From: Rosa chinensis
Taxonomy: Eukaryota > Streptophyta > Magnoliopsida > Rosales > Rosaceae
DNA length: 64,000 bases
Direction: 5' to 3'
Assembly (NCBI RefSeq): GCF_002994745.2
Contig: NC_037091.1
Coordinates: 15,500,501-15,564,500, forward strand
Positions 36,092 to 48,623 of this stretch are shown piece after piece (within the stretch, counting starts at the first letter, position 1; each line of letters begins with the position of its first letter). The notes under the pieces are model-generated. The model was not told the DNA's origin and searched no databases. It saw only the letters and a program-made list of their open reading frames with translations. The position numbers were made by a program, and so were the translations under genes.

Positions 36092-36427
36092 GGTAAGTCA
36101 TAAGAATGAAATATAAAATTATAATTTTCAATAACACTTTTTTACTAATTAAAGTACAAATATGACATTAACTTATAAGGAATGTTTGCGAGAGAATATA
36201 AATTTTTTAGAGAGATAATTTATGTAATTTTGCCTTTGATGGTGGGAATGGAATTAGAATATCACCACTCAGTCAAATCTCATTTTTTATTTCCTCCAAT
36301 CTCTAATTACAACCGAATGACACCTCTACATGAAAAATGAAATTAATTCTCATTCCATATACCATGATTTCTTGGCATCCAAATGGGAAAACAACAATGG
36401 GAATTTTTTTTTCTTTCTTTTAGAATA
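36092..36427. other. Intergenic DNA between LINE and hAT
   Basis: AT-rich, no gene. It continues the sequence left of the LINE at 31740-31858. Confidence 0.5.
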
Positions 36428-36435
36428 CAATTAAT

Positions 36436-39400
36436 TAGGGTTGGGCATGGTCCCAGACCGACACTGGATTTATAGGGACCGGGACAGGAAATGCAAGTTC
36501 GGGCCGGGCTTGGATAGGTAGAATACCGGGACCAGCCAAAACCCGGACCGGGAAGAACCAGGCCGGTTTCTCCGGGCTTTCGGTTCCTGAGAGTTAGCAG
36601 CAGTGCTGCATTCATGCTTGGCTACTGGCTGCTGCTATTCTTGGCTGCTGGCTACTGCTATTTAAGCAATCAGAAGTTCAGAACTGCAAGACTAAATAGG
36701 AAGGGCTGCAAGGCTATACAAATACAAGTATAAAGACAGCAAATCTGCAATGAGAAGTTGAGAACTGCAACCTGCAAGATGCCAAGAGCCCAAGACTAGT
36801 AGCAACTAGCAAGGCTGCAAATAAAGACTAAATTTATAAGACCATTTAGGCATTTCGCATTTCCATTCTGCATTTCTACAATGCTGCTGCAGCCTGCAAA
36901 TGAAACTATAAAACCATTCTACATTTCTCATTCACAATCCACATGTGCAGCAACTCAGCAACTCAGCAAGGTATTCAAACTAGTGAAAAACAATATGAAA
37001 CCATCAACGACACAAATAACACAATTAAAAGTTGCAACCACATAAAACTAAAAGTCATTAACTCGAATTGTCAATAAGACAACGGACTCAATAACTCAAA
37101 GACTCATATACTCAATAAGACAATAACTAAAACTCTGAAAGTCAACAAGAGCTGTGCAGCAAGCCAGCAAGTTTGAAAATTGAAAGTTTGAAACCATTCC
37201 ACAAATTTGCAAACTACAATAAGCCACCAAATGTCCAAATTCACTCAATAAGTTTTATCCCAATTCTCCAACTCACCAACTCTCATTGTCTCAACAAAAT
37301 AACAAATTAAAAACAAATCAACAATTCCACATGTGTAGCTATGTTGCTGCTCTTCTTCTCCTTTCATTTCTTTTTCCTTACAACAATACAACTTATACTT
37401 CAATCTAATGAACTTACTAGGAATAAAAACCAAAAAAAGGTAGTAAGGCATTGATTTTGATAATACCTTTAGCTTTTATTGATTGCAACAGCACTTGTTT
37501 TGCAAATTTAACGGTTCTAGCAACAGATCTTGTTGAAGGAGTTGCAGCAGCAGTTTTTTTGGACACTTTTGCAGACTTTGAGATTCCAGCTGCGGCAGTT
37601 GCATCATCTTCAGTTTCAACAGCTACTTGTTTTCCCTTTGCTACATCTACAACAAGTGAAACAACAATCAATAATGGAACAAGTCAAACAACAAGTGAAA
37701 GACCACTTACAACTGAAACAATTAGCTATGAAATGTAACGACAAAACACAAAAAAAGTAACTGAACTTTAAAACAGCAGCAAATGTACGGTATGTAACTC
37801 TTTCCATTTTTTCATAAAACTCAAGCTCTTCTAGGCTTGGATAATATTCAATCTCAGATTGATCTCGTTTCTTGATCTAATTTTGCAAACAAATCAATGC
37901 TTCCACACTTTGAGGAGTTAAAGAACTCCTAAACGGGTCAATGACTCTCCCACCGTTACTGAACGAGGACTCAGATGCTACTGTACTAACTTGGATTGCA
38001 AGTACATCTCTTGCAACAAGAGCAAGATTTGGATACTTGCAGCCGTTTATCTTCCACCAATCAAGTAGCTACCAATCTTCATCTTTGGGATTCTCCATTG
38101 GATTAAGTAGATACTGGTCAACTTCACTCTCAACAACAACTTCGTCCGATTCAGCTAGGGCTCTTTGCCAACCTTCTAAAATCTCAGCCATTTTCCCGGA
38201 CATTTTCTTGGTCTTCTCCTTGGACTTGGACCTGGACTTGGAAGATGTGGTTGTTGCTTTTGTGTTGCTAGAAACAACGCAGCTTGTTCCAGTGCTGCTC
38301 CTAGAACTTCTACTCTTTGCAGATGCATTGGTTGATGATCTATAGAGATCAATTAAGGAAACTAATAGCTCCTTGACTTCATTGGCCTTGGCCTTTGCTT
38401 CGGCAGCATCAAACTAGAGGTGAGTTAAACATATGTGACTAATGTTTTTCAACTTGAATCGAGGATCCAAAACAAGGGCTACTAATAGCAACTGATTCAT
38501 ATCATCAACCGTTGCAAAATACTTCCTAAACTTCGCTCTCATCTTCACTGCCATCTCCATCATTAGAAGTTCAGTTTCACTTCCATGAGTTCCATCACTC
38601 ATCTCGGGAGGCACAAAGAGTGCATCAATTTTAGCTTCTAGTGCTACAAAGTCATGAAAAGCTTTGTGACTAGTGGGATGTTTGGTTGCACTGATTCTCA
38701 TTGTCACATCGTAAAAAACCCTCAAGAACTTCACAAAATTTCAGCTTTATCCCAATCTGCTTTTACTAGTGGCCCAACTCTTTTTCTTGGTTGAACTGAT
38801 CTTTTTTTAACTTCTATTTCGGTATCTTCTTCCTCCTCAACCTCTTCATCTTCATCAAAATAGTCTTTGTACTTATTTTCTTCCTCATCAACCATCGGAT
38901 CAAAAGCTGGCTCACCTCGCGTTGGAACATCCAAAGCTGGAATTTTTTGAGAACCTATGTGGCCTTCCACCGTTTCCTTGTCCACACACACCTTGAAGCA
39001 GTCCAATCTGTTGGAACTACTTCTAATATACTTCACAGCATTTCGGATTGCAGCACAACTTCTATCCATAATTCTCAAACCAGCCCTAACAATAATGTTC
39101 AAGATGTGAGCCAAACACCTCACATGCTTGAACTTGCCGTCGAACATTGGGGGTTTCTGTCATCCAGCCATTTTCCTTTGTAGATACTCTATTGCCACCT
39201 TATTTGCACTAGCATTATCAACAGACACAATCAATACCTTGTCTATCCTCCACTGCAGCAAACATGTTTCTAACAGCTTTCCAATTGTTATGCCTTTGTG
39301 ATTGAGAATGACACAAAGTTCAAGATTCTCTTATGCAAATTCCAACCATTATCTATGAAGTGCACTGTTAACACCATATAATTGATGTTTTGTATAGATG

Positions 39401-41143
39401 TCCACGTATCTGTCATTAAGCACACTCTGTGGTTCTTTAAAACCATCTGAAGCACCTCTTTCTTCTCTTCGTACATCTCCAAGAAACACCTCACTATTTT
39501 TCTTCTAGAGGGCACCTCAAATCGAGGAATTTCTACCTTGCAGAACAACCTAAACCCTTCATTCTCAATGTGGCTAAATGGCAGTTCATCAATAACTATC
39601 ATTTGACAAGCAGCTTTGACACAAGATTCTTGTGACCACCCTTTATTAACTTTCAAGCTAGGTTCAGCTCCACCATCACCAATTAATACTTGCTGACTAT
39701 CTTCCAAATTCTCCCTCCCAGGATACTTTTTACACACCTTTTCGATATGTCTTCGCAAAGTACTTGTACCATTAAATGAAGAATCAGCAGCAAGGTCAGC
39801 GGTGCAATACCGGCATTTTGCTCGTTTCTCAAATCCACATTCCTCTTTCTTCCCATCTTTTTCAATGTAGAGTGTGCTGTCATACTTCTCGTAATGATTC
39901 CACACAAAGGACCTCAGGGCAGCCTTCTTCATTCTATTTTCTCTTCTTCTCTTCTTCGGCTCGCCGCAAGATGCCTAAGTTGGAGCTTCCTCTACACCTT
40001 CTACTGCAGCTGCAACTTCTGGTTCCTTGTTTTTAGCTTGCCGACAGATAGTTACTGCATCATTCCCAACTGCTTCATCTTTCTCACTATCAGAATGAGT
40101 CAAATGGCAACTCAATGAGTGACTTGAATCCGATGAGGATCCCATCAAGTCTGAATTCTGAAATTGGAAGTAGGTAAACAAATTACAAATCAATCAATGC
40201 AACCAACTAGGAATTGCAGCAATGCTTTCAACAATTGCAAGCAGACAGTAGAGACTGCAAAATGGACAATCGAAACAAAATACCATCAAGTTTCAACAAA
40301 ATCGAAATACAAACAATGAAACAAAGGTGAGAATGTGAAAACAGTGAGATTACAATTTACAATATACAAATTACAAATTCGATTACAAAATCCAAGTCCA
40401 AAGTTATAAACTACAAAGATCCAATCAAAAATCGAAAACAAAACTACAAAGATCCAAGTCCAAAATCTCAAACAAAATCCAAGTCCAAAATCGAAAACAA
40501 AATCTAATTATCCAACTGCAAAATTGAAAACTGAATCAAACTTATCCAACTACAAAGTCAGGACTCGGAAAAAATGAATCCCAAATTCCCAAATCGAATA
40601 GCAGCTGCTCATTCCTATACAAGTCAAGAAGACTCAGAACTCAGAAGAGCACCTATAAATCGAAGACTGGTGGCCGGAAGAGTCGAAGACTGGGGTGTTT
40701 CGTTTGACAGCTCGACGGTAGTAGGCGGAGGCCGGAGAGGTTGGTATATGAGACTATGAGAGGTAAGAGGCGGAAAAGAGTCAGAAGACTCAGACGAGGT
40801 CAATCGATTTGGGTGTCGTATAACTGATTAGGGATTTAGGGCTTACCAATCTGCTGCAGTCATGTCTATGCTATTATTATAGACTTCAGAATATAACTTA
40901 TAAGTGGAAGCCACGTATACAAGCTCGGGTCTAGGACCGGACCGAACCGGCAAGTATAGTACTGGGACCCGGCAAGTATAGTTCAATTCTCAACTCAAGG
41001 ACCGGGACCGAACCGGAAAGTTTAGTACTGGGACCGAACCGGACCAAAAACACTACATTTTAGTCTAGAACCCGGCTCGAACCAGGCGGTCCTGGTTGTT
41101 CTGTTCGATTTTCCGGGTTTTCGGTCATTTATGCCCAGCCCTA
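36436..41143 (-). mobile_element. hAT transposon with 8-bp target duplication
   Basis: A 4.7-kb element flanked by CAATTAAT on both sides (36428-36435 and 41144-41151). Its inverted ends read TAGGGTTGGGCAT and TAGGGCTGGGCAT (12 of 13 match), similar to the Ac-type TAGGG terminus. Both ends carry clusters of GGACCGGG/AACCGG words over a few hundred bases, as expected for transposase-binding subterminal repeats. The decayed transposase lies on the minus strand. Confidence 0.92.
37480..40145 (-). pseudogene. hAT transposase with BED zinc finger (broken)
   Basis: It begins at the ATG at 40145 (MGSSSDSSHS), is stopped by an in-frame TAG at 39975, and continues in the same frame through a basic patch (EPKKRRREN) into a BED zinc finger (CRYCTADL, HIEKVCKKYPG) at 39288-39932. 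A frameshift near 39300 and a TGA near 39160 follow. The catalytic-domain block VDNASANKVA and the RCLAHILNIIV block are still readable. 38731-39147 holds LDVPTRGEPAF and an acidic insertion (FDEDEEVEEEEDTEIE), where the usual tryptophan-containing segment after LDVPTR seems deleted. The C-terminal hAT dimerisation domain (YPNLALVARDVLAIQVSTVA, SESSFSNGGRVID) is recognisable around 37890-38070. A further Lys-rich segment at 37480-37650 follows a plausible splice acceptor. Several stops make this a pseudogene. Confidence 0.88.
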
Positions 41144-41339
41144 CAATTAATGGGAAAATAACAACAATAAAAAATAGATACAAAAGTCTATCGGTGTATA
41201 AGCATCATAGTTAAAAATAGATAATGTACCCATAATCACACTTACTGCAGCTCAAGTCTTCTACTTAGTCATAGAAAACACTCCCCGCTTGAGCTCGGGG
41301 TCGCCCTAAGTGACTCTTATCTCTGCCTGCTCCACTAGA

Positions 41340-42170
41340 CTGAGTTACCCCATTGCTAAAACTAGTACTTGCACTCTATGCTCCCCAATAAGTAATCCAC
41401 CACTATGGCTCTGGGTGGTTACTAGACTCGATCTATCACCCTGAAGCAACAATGGACAATCCTTCCTCATATGTTTTGCTTGTCCACAATGAAAACATCC
41501 TGAACTATCTGCTTGGCAAGGCCTCACAAGAAATCTACCACACCTCTGACATCTATAGTGGTATACTTTGCCTCTGCTATCTATTTGTTATGAATCTGAG
41601 GCTAGGAATGTAGCTGAGCTACTAGTAGGATGCTGGGCTGAAACCCTATCTAGACTCCATCTCCAGAGGGTTTAATACTAGTAGAGGATTCAGAAGTAGA
41701 ACCACCTTTATCTCTTGGATGGAGCTTGACTGGGACCACCGATCGTACCAAATGGACGACGACTATCTTCACGAGCATGTCCCTATTTGCTAAGAAAGAC
41801 TCCTCTCTACCCTCATAGCTGGCTCAACAAGGCGTTTGAATTGAATATGGCCAATAATAGTCACTACTATACGAACCTCCTATCTCAAACCATCCTCAAA
41901 TCTACGGTATTTATCTTCCTCATTGGTGACTGACAATGAAGCATATCTAGACAAGTTTATAAACCTCTGCTTACCATACCTTGTTTCAAACCCAAAAATT
42001 ATGTCATCTTTACATTGCAGTAAGATCGATAGAACTGGTCTTAAAATGCCTTCTTATAGTCTGCCTAAGGAGTCAAAAATAGGTGAACAAGTAATTAAAA
42101 GCGGAGGAGCCGCAGTGGCTCATGGCGGCAACAAGCTAACAACCGCCACAACTCAAATTTAGATGAAATC
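41340..42170 (-). pseudogene. Gypsy gag remnant
   Basis: On the minus strand, a block resembling LSRYASLSVTNEEDKYRRFE (about 41880-41960) is the end of a gypsy gag domain. About 400 bases further on is an intact zinc knuckle, CFHCGQAKHMRKDC (41345-41527 frame). Stops and shifts interrupt everything else. It is a different family or copy from the gag at 517-1299. Confidence 0.65.
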
Positions 42171-42782
42171 TTGCAAAATTATAGTCAATAGAAATTCTGG
42201 AAGAAGTAGAACAACTTTATACCTTAGAATTTTGTCAGATTATTCACCGTTTGGCCAGAAAAAGTAGAAAAATGGCAAAAGCCCTAATGCGTGTTTTTTT
42301 TTTTTTTTTTTTTAACTAAATTTTTGATAACTTAAAATTTCCTTCACTAAAATAAATTTTGTTTAAGCTCACAGATTCATGTCATTGCGAAATAAAATTA
42401 GTAAATTAAACTTAGTGACAAAGAGTAAAATTGTCTAAACAAAACAAAATTTTAGTTCAGGATATTATCCCCTCTTCTATTATTCAGTTATTGTATTTTG
42501 ATATGTATATGTATATGATCTCAAGAGGATCTTCCATTTAATGTTATTAAAAAAAAAAACAATTCTTTAGAGGAGAGCATTCATTACGAGCAAAAACCAG
42601 ATGGAGTTTTCAGAAAAATTGAAAAAGGTAAGGTAAAAATCAAGGTGGTAAGTAGAGGATGTTTTGGGGCATCTCCCTCAGTGATAGTTATTTTCATAGC
42701 TAGTTTTTGAGTTATGCTCTAGTAAGGTAAGCTAAATTTCAAGTTAAATTATTTTGAATGTTGGGATAACAATTGAGTTCTA
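42171..42782. other. AT-rich intergenic DNA
   Basis: No gene. It includes a T run near 42294-42313 and, at its right end (about 42753-42782), the sequence repeated after the next LINE. Confidence 0.5.
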
Positions 42783-42844
42783 ACCTAGCTACTTTGCCGC
42801 TAGGGTTACTTTATAGGGATTAGAAAGCAAATAATCAATCCATA

Positions 42845-45800
42845 ATGGATCTAGATGTTCTCAGCTGGAATTGCCAAGGAATCTGCAATGATGCTACGAC
42901 TAGGGCTTTGAAGGATCTGATCACTCAAAATCGTCCCCAGATCGTGTTTCTTTGTGAGATGAAGCAGGAGGGAGGATTTTGATAAACTGCATCGAGCCCT
43001 TGGGTTTGAAAATGCCAAGCAAGGACTGAAAAATCGAAAAAATTGGCGAAATTTCGCCGAAAATTTCGTTTTTTTTTAGGCCCGATATATCCATAGCATA
43101 CCATGACAATTTCGGTCGAAATTTTCGATATTTCCGATATTTCCCCATACATTCCATCTCCACCAACAATTCTCATATGCAAAGTCAATCTCCGTGGGCC
43201 CAACACGTGTGGTGGATGAGTAGTTGGCATAAAATTCAATCCAAAAAATCAACAACAACAGCAAGGATCGAACCTTGGTCATCCCACCACCCTTTGAGAG
43301 GGTTTGCTAACTCTGTTGCACAAACCTTTATATATTAATCACAACATTATAATATATATTCATTTGCCTACAAATCTGAAAACTTAGATACACGTCCAAT
43401 CAATAACTAACTTGAAACACTTAATTACTATATTGAATTTTTTTTTTTACTAAATGTTCAAATATTTTACAACAACATTTCAAATTATAACTTCTATAAA
43501 TAGTTTAAAATAATCTTCATACCTTGCACCAAATAATCTTCATACCTTGTACCTCATAGGTCTTCTACGTGGTTCTAAGTTACTTATGTAATTCAAGGTG
43601 TAATGTATGATATGTACAAAAAATGTATATAAGGCGTGATGGCTTAGCCTCACATTGGGTTTCCAGCCATAAAAAAAAAAAATTAGATGTCTATTTAAAA
43701 AAATTTCAGAGTTATCGGCGATTCAGCATTTACCGTTTCATCTTAAATGATTACAAATTACTATATAACAACGTTTATTCAAGGTTTTCTTTCTATATAT
43801 AGTAGACAATTGATAAAATAAACATATCTAAAAGTTTCACTTAAAATTTCCATGTTTTTCTTCAAATTTCCATCATTTTTTTTATTATTTACCGAAATCG
43901 ATATTTCCGTCGAAATTTCCGTTTTCGGGACCATCGATATTTCCTCGAAACTCGATATTTTGGTCCTTGATTCCAAGAAGGTCTTTAGTGAGGGTCTGTC
44001 AGGTGGGTTGGCGCTTTTCTGGAGTGACAAAGTCAATCTGCAAATGAAGACAACTTCAGCCCATCATATGGATGTAGTGGTGATAGGGGACGCTGGTCTA
44101 CTGTCGTGGCGGTTGATGGGCTTTTATGGCTATATGAGGACTGCAGAAAGGGACAGATCCTGGCAGCTAGTCAGAGATCTTTCGGATTTAGACTCTCTAC
44201 CTTAGACAATTGTTAGGGACTTCAATGAGATACTAAACAATGGAGAAAAGATTGATGGTCCGATTAGGGCAGAGAGACAGATGAGAGGTTTTATGAAGGT
44301 GCTAGGGTACAGAGATCTGTTGGACCTAGGGTTTCATGGGGCAATGGCAACTTGGTGGAACTCGAAAACTCAGCTAAGGTTGGATATGGCAGTTTGTACT
44401 CCTGCATGGTTTGATCTTTTTGGTCACTCAAAACTATTGTATCTACAGTCATCAGATTCTGATCATGTTCCTATCCTTTTTAGGGCAAGTACGATCTCTA
44501 TTGCGTCCAAAACTAAGTTTCATCGCTTCAAGTTTGAGACGTTCTGGGTGCAGCATCCTGAGTGTGCTGGAGTGGTGTCAAAGGATTGGAGGGCAGATAT
44601 CACTGGCACACCTATGTTCTATGTAACAAAGAAGATTGCTCACACCCGTAGACAGTTGGATAAGTGGCAAAAGCAGGTATTTAGAATTAGGCAACTCCAG
44701 ATGTTGGGGATACAGACTAGGTTGGATGAGCTTTTGGATGTGTCCATTTCTGAGGTTGTGCAGCAAGAGAAACAGGAGCTGATGGGTAGACTGCATACTT
44801 TGTTGTACCAAGAAGAATCCTTTTGGAGGTGGAGGTTCAAAGTTACATGGCTTAAGAAGGGGGATCGAGACACTGGATTCTTTCATTGGAAGGCTCAGAA
44901 TAGAAGAAGGAAGAATAGGCTGCAAGGGCTTTTTGATGAGAATGGTTAGTGGACGGAGGATGATGATGGGGTTGAACGTATAATTACATCATATTTCTCT
45001 AATATGTTCCAGGCTTCAGAGGTGGATTTTGAGGCAGTGAATAAGACATTGGCAGCAATCTAACCTAGTGTTAGTCAAGAGATGAATAATCAGCTTTGTG
45101 CACCATATACAGTGGAGGAGGTGCGATATGCATTGTTCCAAATGTATCTGATGAAGTCTCCAGGACTGGATGGTATGCCCCCTTTGTTTTTCCAACATTA
45201 TTGAGATAGCATAAGGGCAGATGCTTTTGAAGCAGTTAATAGCTTTCTCCAAACAGGACAGTTACTACATCAGATTAACTTTACGCATATATGCCTTATT
45301 CCAAAGGTTAGTGCTTCGGATAATATGTCTAAGTTGAGGTCAATCGCTTTGTGTAATGTTATTTATAAGATTTGTTCGAAAGTAATTGCAAACAGATTGA
45401 AAAGTATCCTGCCCTCAGTGATCTCACCTTTTCAGAGCGCCTTTGTTTCTGGAAGGCTCATCACTGATAACATTCTTATAGCAAATGAGATTACTCATTT
45501 TGTGCATAACAAAAGAGAGGGTAGTGATGGATATATATGGCACTAAAGTTGGATCTAAGTAAAGCATATGACCGAACATAGTAGATATTCCTGAAGATGG
45601 TCATGGTTAGGTTTTGTTTTGATCACAAGTGGATTGACATAGTCATGCAGTGTGTATCGTCAGTCTGGTATTCTTTCTTGATTAGAGGCAAACCTAGGGG
45701 TTATGTTTGTCCAAGTCGTGGTTTACATCAAGGTGATCCTCTTTCACCTTATTTATTTCTCATTAGAGCTGAGGGTTTTTCTGCATTACTACAACAGAAG

Positions 45801-47913
45801 CAAGCTCTAGGTTTATTGCCAAGAATTGAGGTTTGTGACAATTCTCCCTCAATAAACCATCTGTTATTTGCTGATGACAGCATGATTTATGCACATGCCA
45901 CTTTGGAAAATTGTTTTGAGATACAAGATGTGATTAAGACCTATGGTAGGGCTTCTGGACAACTTGTCAATTTTGATAAGAGTTTAGTGGCTTTTAGTAA
46001 GAATGTTTCGGAAGGTTTGAAAGAAGAGGTTTCCTCATACTTGGGAGTTCAAGTGGTGGAGGTGCATGAAAAATACCTAGGTTTGCCTACTTATGTAGGG
46101 CGCAAGAAAACAGCTACGTTTCAGTATATTAAGGAGAAATTGGCAAAAAAATTGAGCGCATGGCAAGGAAAATTGCTTAGTGGGGCAGGGAAGGATATTC
46201 TCATCTAGGTAGTGGCTTCTGCATTACCTATCTATGCTATGAGTGTTTTTAAATTGACAAAGAAATTCTGTGATGATATGGAAAAAATGTGTGCTAGGTT
46301 TTGATGGGGAAGTACACTCGATAAGCGGAAGATTCATTGGAAGACTTGGAATGCTTTGTGTAATCCAAAGGAGGCAGGAGGTTTGTGGTTTCGGAGTCTA
46401 TCAAATTTTAATAATGCTATGCTAGCAAAGAAGGCATGGCGTGTGGTCTGTAACCTGTCTTCTCTAGTGGCTCCATTGTACAAGGCTAAGTACTTTCCTG
46501 ACGACTCTTTTTGGAATGCTGCTTCTCATGATTCTCCTTCTTATTCTTGGAGAAGTATTTTCTCTATTTAAGATTTGCTAAAAGATGGCTGTTGTTGGCA
46601 AGTTGGGGATGGAAAAGATATTGAGATTTTTTTGGCTAATTGGATTCAGGCATTACCTGCAGGGAAGCCTACTTTTATAACTTCAGCGCAAAGTGAGGTG
46701 TGTATGGTGGAAGACTTGATGTTGGCCATAGGTGCTTGGGATGAGACAAAAATATATCATTTGTTTCCATTAGGGGAGGCAGAGATGATAACTAGTATAC
46801 CTCTTAGTAGAAGAGTGGTGTGTGACAGATTGATTTGGATGTTAACAAAGGATGGTAAGTTTTTTGTTAAGTCTTCTTATCGTGCTTCTTTCTCTAATTC
46901 ATCTAGCTACAATCCTTTATTATCTTCGGAAGGGAAGTGTATTCTGGAAGAAGATGTGGAGAGTAACTGTTCCAAATAAGGCCAAGATTCATTTCTAGAG
47001 GGTGTGCTTGGACATTTTACCTTCTTTTGTTAAGCTTAAGTTGAGGAGGGTGCAGCTAGATTCTACCTTGTGTGTATTGTGTGAGCTACACGATGAGTCT
47101 ACTCTACATATTAGTAGAGACTGTCCTTTTACTCAATCGGTGTTGAAGTCCAATGCAATTTTAAGACAGGTTTGTTATAATCCTCAGAATGTAGGTGTTG
47201 GACTATTACAATGGTTAATTGCTTGTGCTGTAGAACTGTCTTTAACCAATTTTGGTGAGTTGGTCTTTCTTCTTTTTGGGATTTAGAAAAAGAGGAATGA
47301 GCGGACTTGGAATCATAAGAAGAGCGATGCGTGAGATATGGTTATTAGCAATATGGCCAGACTACAGGAATTTAGTTTCCATAATCTGAAACAAGGGAGT
47401 AATACAATTCGAAGAACCATGGAGGTGAAGTGGCCGGCTCCTCCAGTGGGCTTTCTGAAAATTGATGGAGCGTTTAATCATGTTACTCGTAAGGGTGGAG
47501 TAGGTTTTGTGATCAGAGATGATCGGGGGGTGATGTTGGCTGGAAGAGCCTGTCCTCTAAGAGGCTTGTTGTCACCGGAGCATGGGGAGGTCTTGGCATG
47601 CAAGAAAGCCATGGAGTTTGTTGTGTACCATTTCTTTTCTCGTATAATTTTGGAGACAGATGCTTTAGCTGTCCAAATGCTGTTGGCTGCTACAGTGGAT
47701 AGCAACACTACGGTTCTGGGATGGATTTATGATGATCTAATCTTGCTGTTGGGTTTAGAGACTTTTGTGAAAGTGACCCATGTTGGTAGATTGGGGAATA
47801 ATGTAGCACACCAATTAGCAGCACATGCTTGCTCTTTGCAGCAGGACTGCTTTTATTTCTCTACACCTTCTTTCCTTCTAGCTGCAATTGTAGCAAAACT
47901 TTGTAGTATGTAA
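42845..47913 (+). pseudogene. LINE ORF2: endonuclease, RT, RNase H (broken)
   Basis: Starts at ATG 42845 (MDLDVLSWNCQGICNDATTR), the endonuclease N terminus. After 58 codons a frame break and then a 950-bp hAT-like insertion (43020-43969) split it. Endonuclease resumes at 43976 (LSGGLALFW) and continues at 44281-44949. Reverse transcriptase blocks follow: [19 protein letters not shown] (45325-45546), LHQGDPLSPYLFL and FADDSMIYA (45597-46208). The zinc-binding domain (CVLCELHDESTLHISRDCP, 47002-47286) and RNase H (FLKIDGAFN, EHGEVLACKKAM, ETDALAVQM, 47338-47913) complete it. At least two frameshifts and numerous stops are present. It belongs to the same family as the truncated LINE at 22479-24125. 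Confidence 0.9.
43020..43969. mobile_element. Non-autonomous hAT-like element inside the LINE
   Basis: The inverted ends read CAAGGACTGAAAAATCGA and, at the right end, the complement of CAAGGACCAAAATATCGA. The flanks ATGCCAAG and ATTCCAAG (43012-43019 and 43970-43977) match at 7 of 8 bases, which fits an 8-bp hAT duplication. LINE homology resumes directly after it. Subterminal strings such as GAAATTTCG and ATATTTCC repeat on both sides. Inside, at about 43260-43330 on the minus strand, lies a tRNA-like pair of boxes ending AAGGTTCGATCC, possibly a nested SINE head. Confidence 0.82.
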
Positions 47914-47984
47914 GCGTTTCCATTTTAATAAAGGGCTGACTTTTACTCGCAAACAAATTTGAATGTTGGAAAATTTGAGTTCTA

Positions 47985-48319
47985 GTTAAATTCTTTTTCC
48001 TCTCTAACTAGAGAGTTTAGAAAAAAAAATTTAACTTTTTTTTTAAAGTATTTTTTTTTTTTTGAAATATTCTATTAGGGTAGAATTTTATCTTAAAATT
48101 AGCTAAATTTTAAACTTATTTTGAAATAAGTGGTCCATTAGACATGTCTAAAGTTTGGGGGTGTAGGGTAAACCCAAATGGTATATACGCATGATCCAAC
48201 AATGTGTGATCACCTGTAATAAACAGTAAAAAAGTTACTTATGACTTACACACCGTTAGATCATGTGTGTATGATATACACGCATGTATAATAAAAATTC
48301 TCAAAACCCAAGTACTCAA
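47985..48319. other. Intergenic DNA upstream of OSTC
   Basis: AT-rich, no gene, no clear repeat. Confidence 0.5.
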
Positions 48320-48331
48320 CTAAAATATTTT

Positions 48332-48440
48332 GTCCAGCATTATTTGGTCTAGTGGCATAAGTCTTCCATTTGTAAATAAGAGGTCGTGAGTAGAATAGAC
48401 TAGTTATTGTATTTGATAAAAAAAAAAAAAAAAAAAAAAC
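48332..48440 (+). mobile_element. tRNA-derived SINE
   Basis: An A box (TTGGTCTAGTGGCATAAG) is followed by a degenerate B box (AGGTCGTGAGTAGAA) and an A run of about 22. It is flanked by the 12-bp word CTAAAATATTTT (48320-48331 and just after the A run). It ends about 180 bases before the OSTC start codon. Confidence 0.8.
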
Positions 48441-48623
48441 CTAAAATATTTTAGATAAAAATTAAAAATAAAATCATAATTTCTCTCTGAATACCCAAAG
48501 CAGCCCCAGGAAAACCCAGCTATTCCCCATAACTCACCTTCACTGCTGCTCTTAGTCCATCCCCCTCTTTCACACTCCCAAACAAAGTCCCAAAACCCCA
48601 GACCCGAATCCGATCCAGCCAAA

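Larger units (their letters stand above)
42783..47957 (+). mobile_element. LINE split by a hAT-like element
   Basis: The sequence left of the element (TTTGAATGTTGG through GAGTTCTA, about 42753-42782) recurs after its 3' end (about 47958-47984) with a 3-base gap. I take this as a long, diverged target duplication. The 3' end has AATAAAGGGCTGAC near 47923. Only about 60 bases precede the ORF2 start, so the 5' part with ORF1 is missing. Confidence 0.8.

Noticed and set aside
37451..38345. Plus-strand open frames (95 and 134 codons)
   Set aside because: They are shadows of the minus-strand hAT transposase C terminus.
43260..43330. tRNA gene (GGTTCGATCC box)
   Set aside because: A B-box-like string is present but no cloverleaf can be formed with convincing stems; at most a SINE head.
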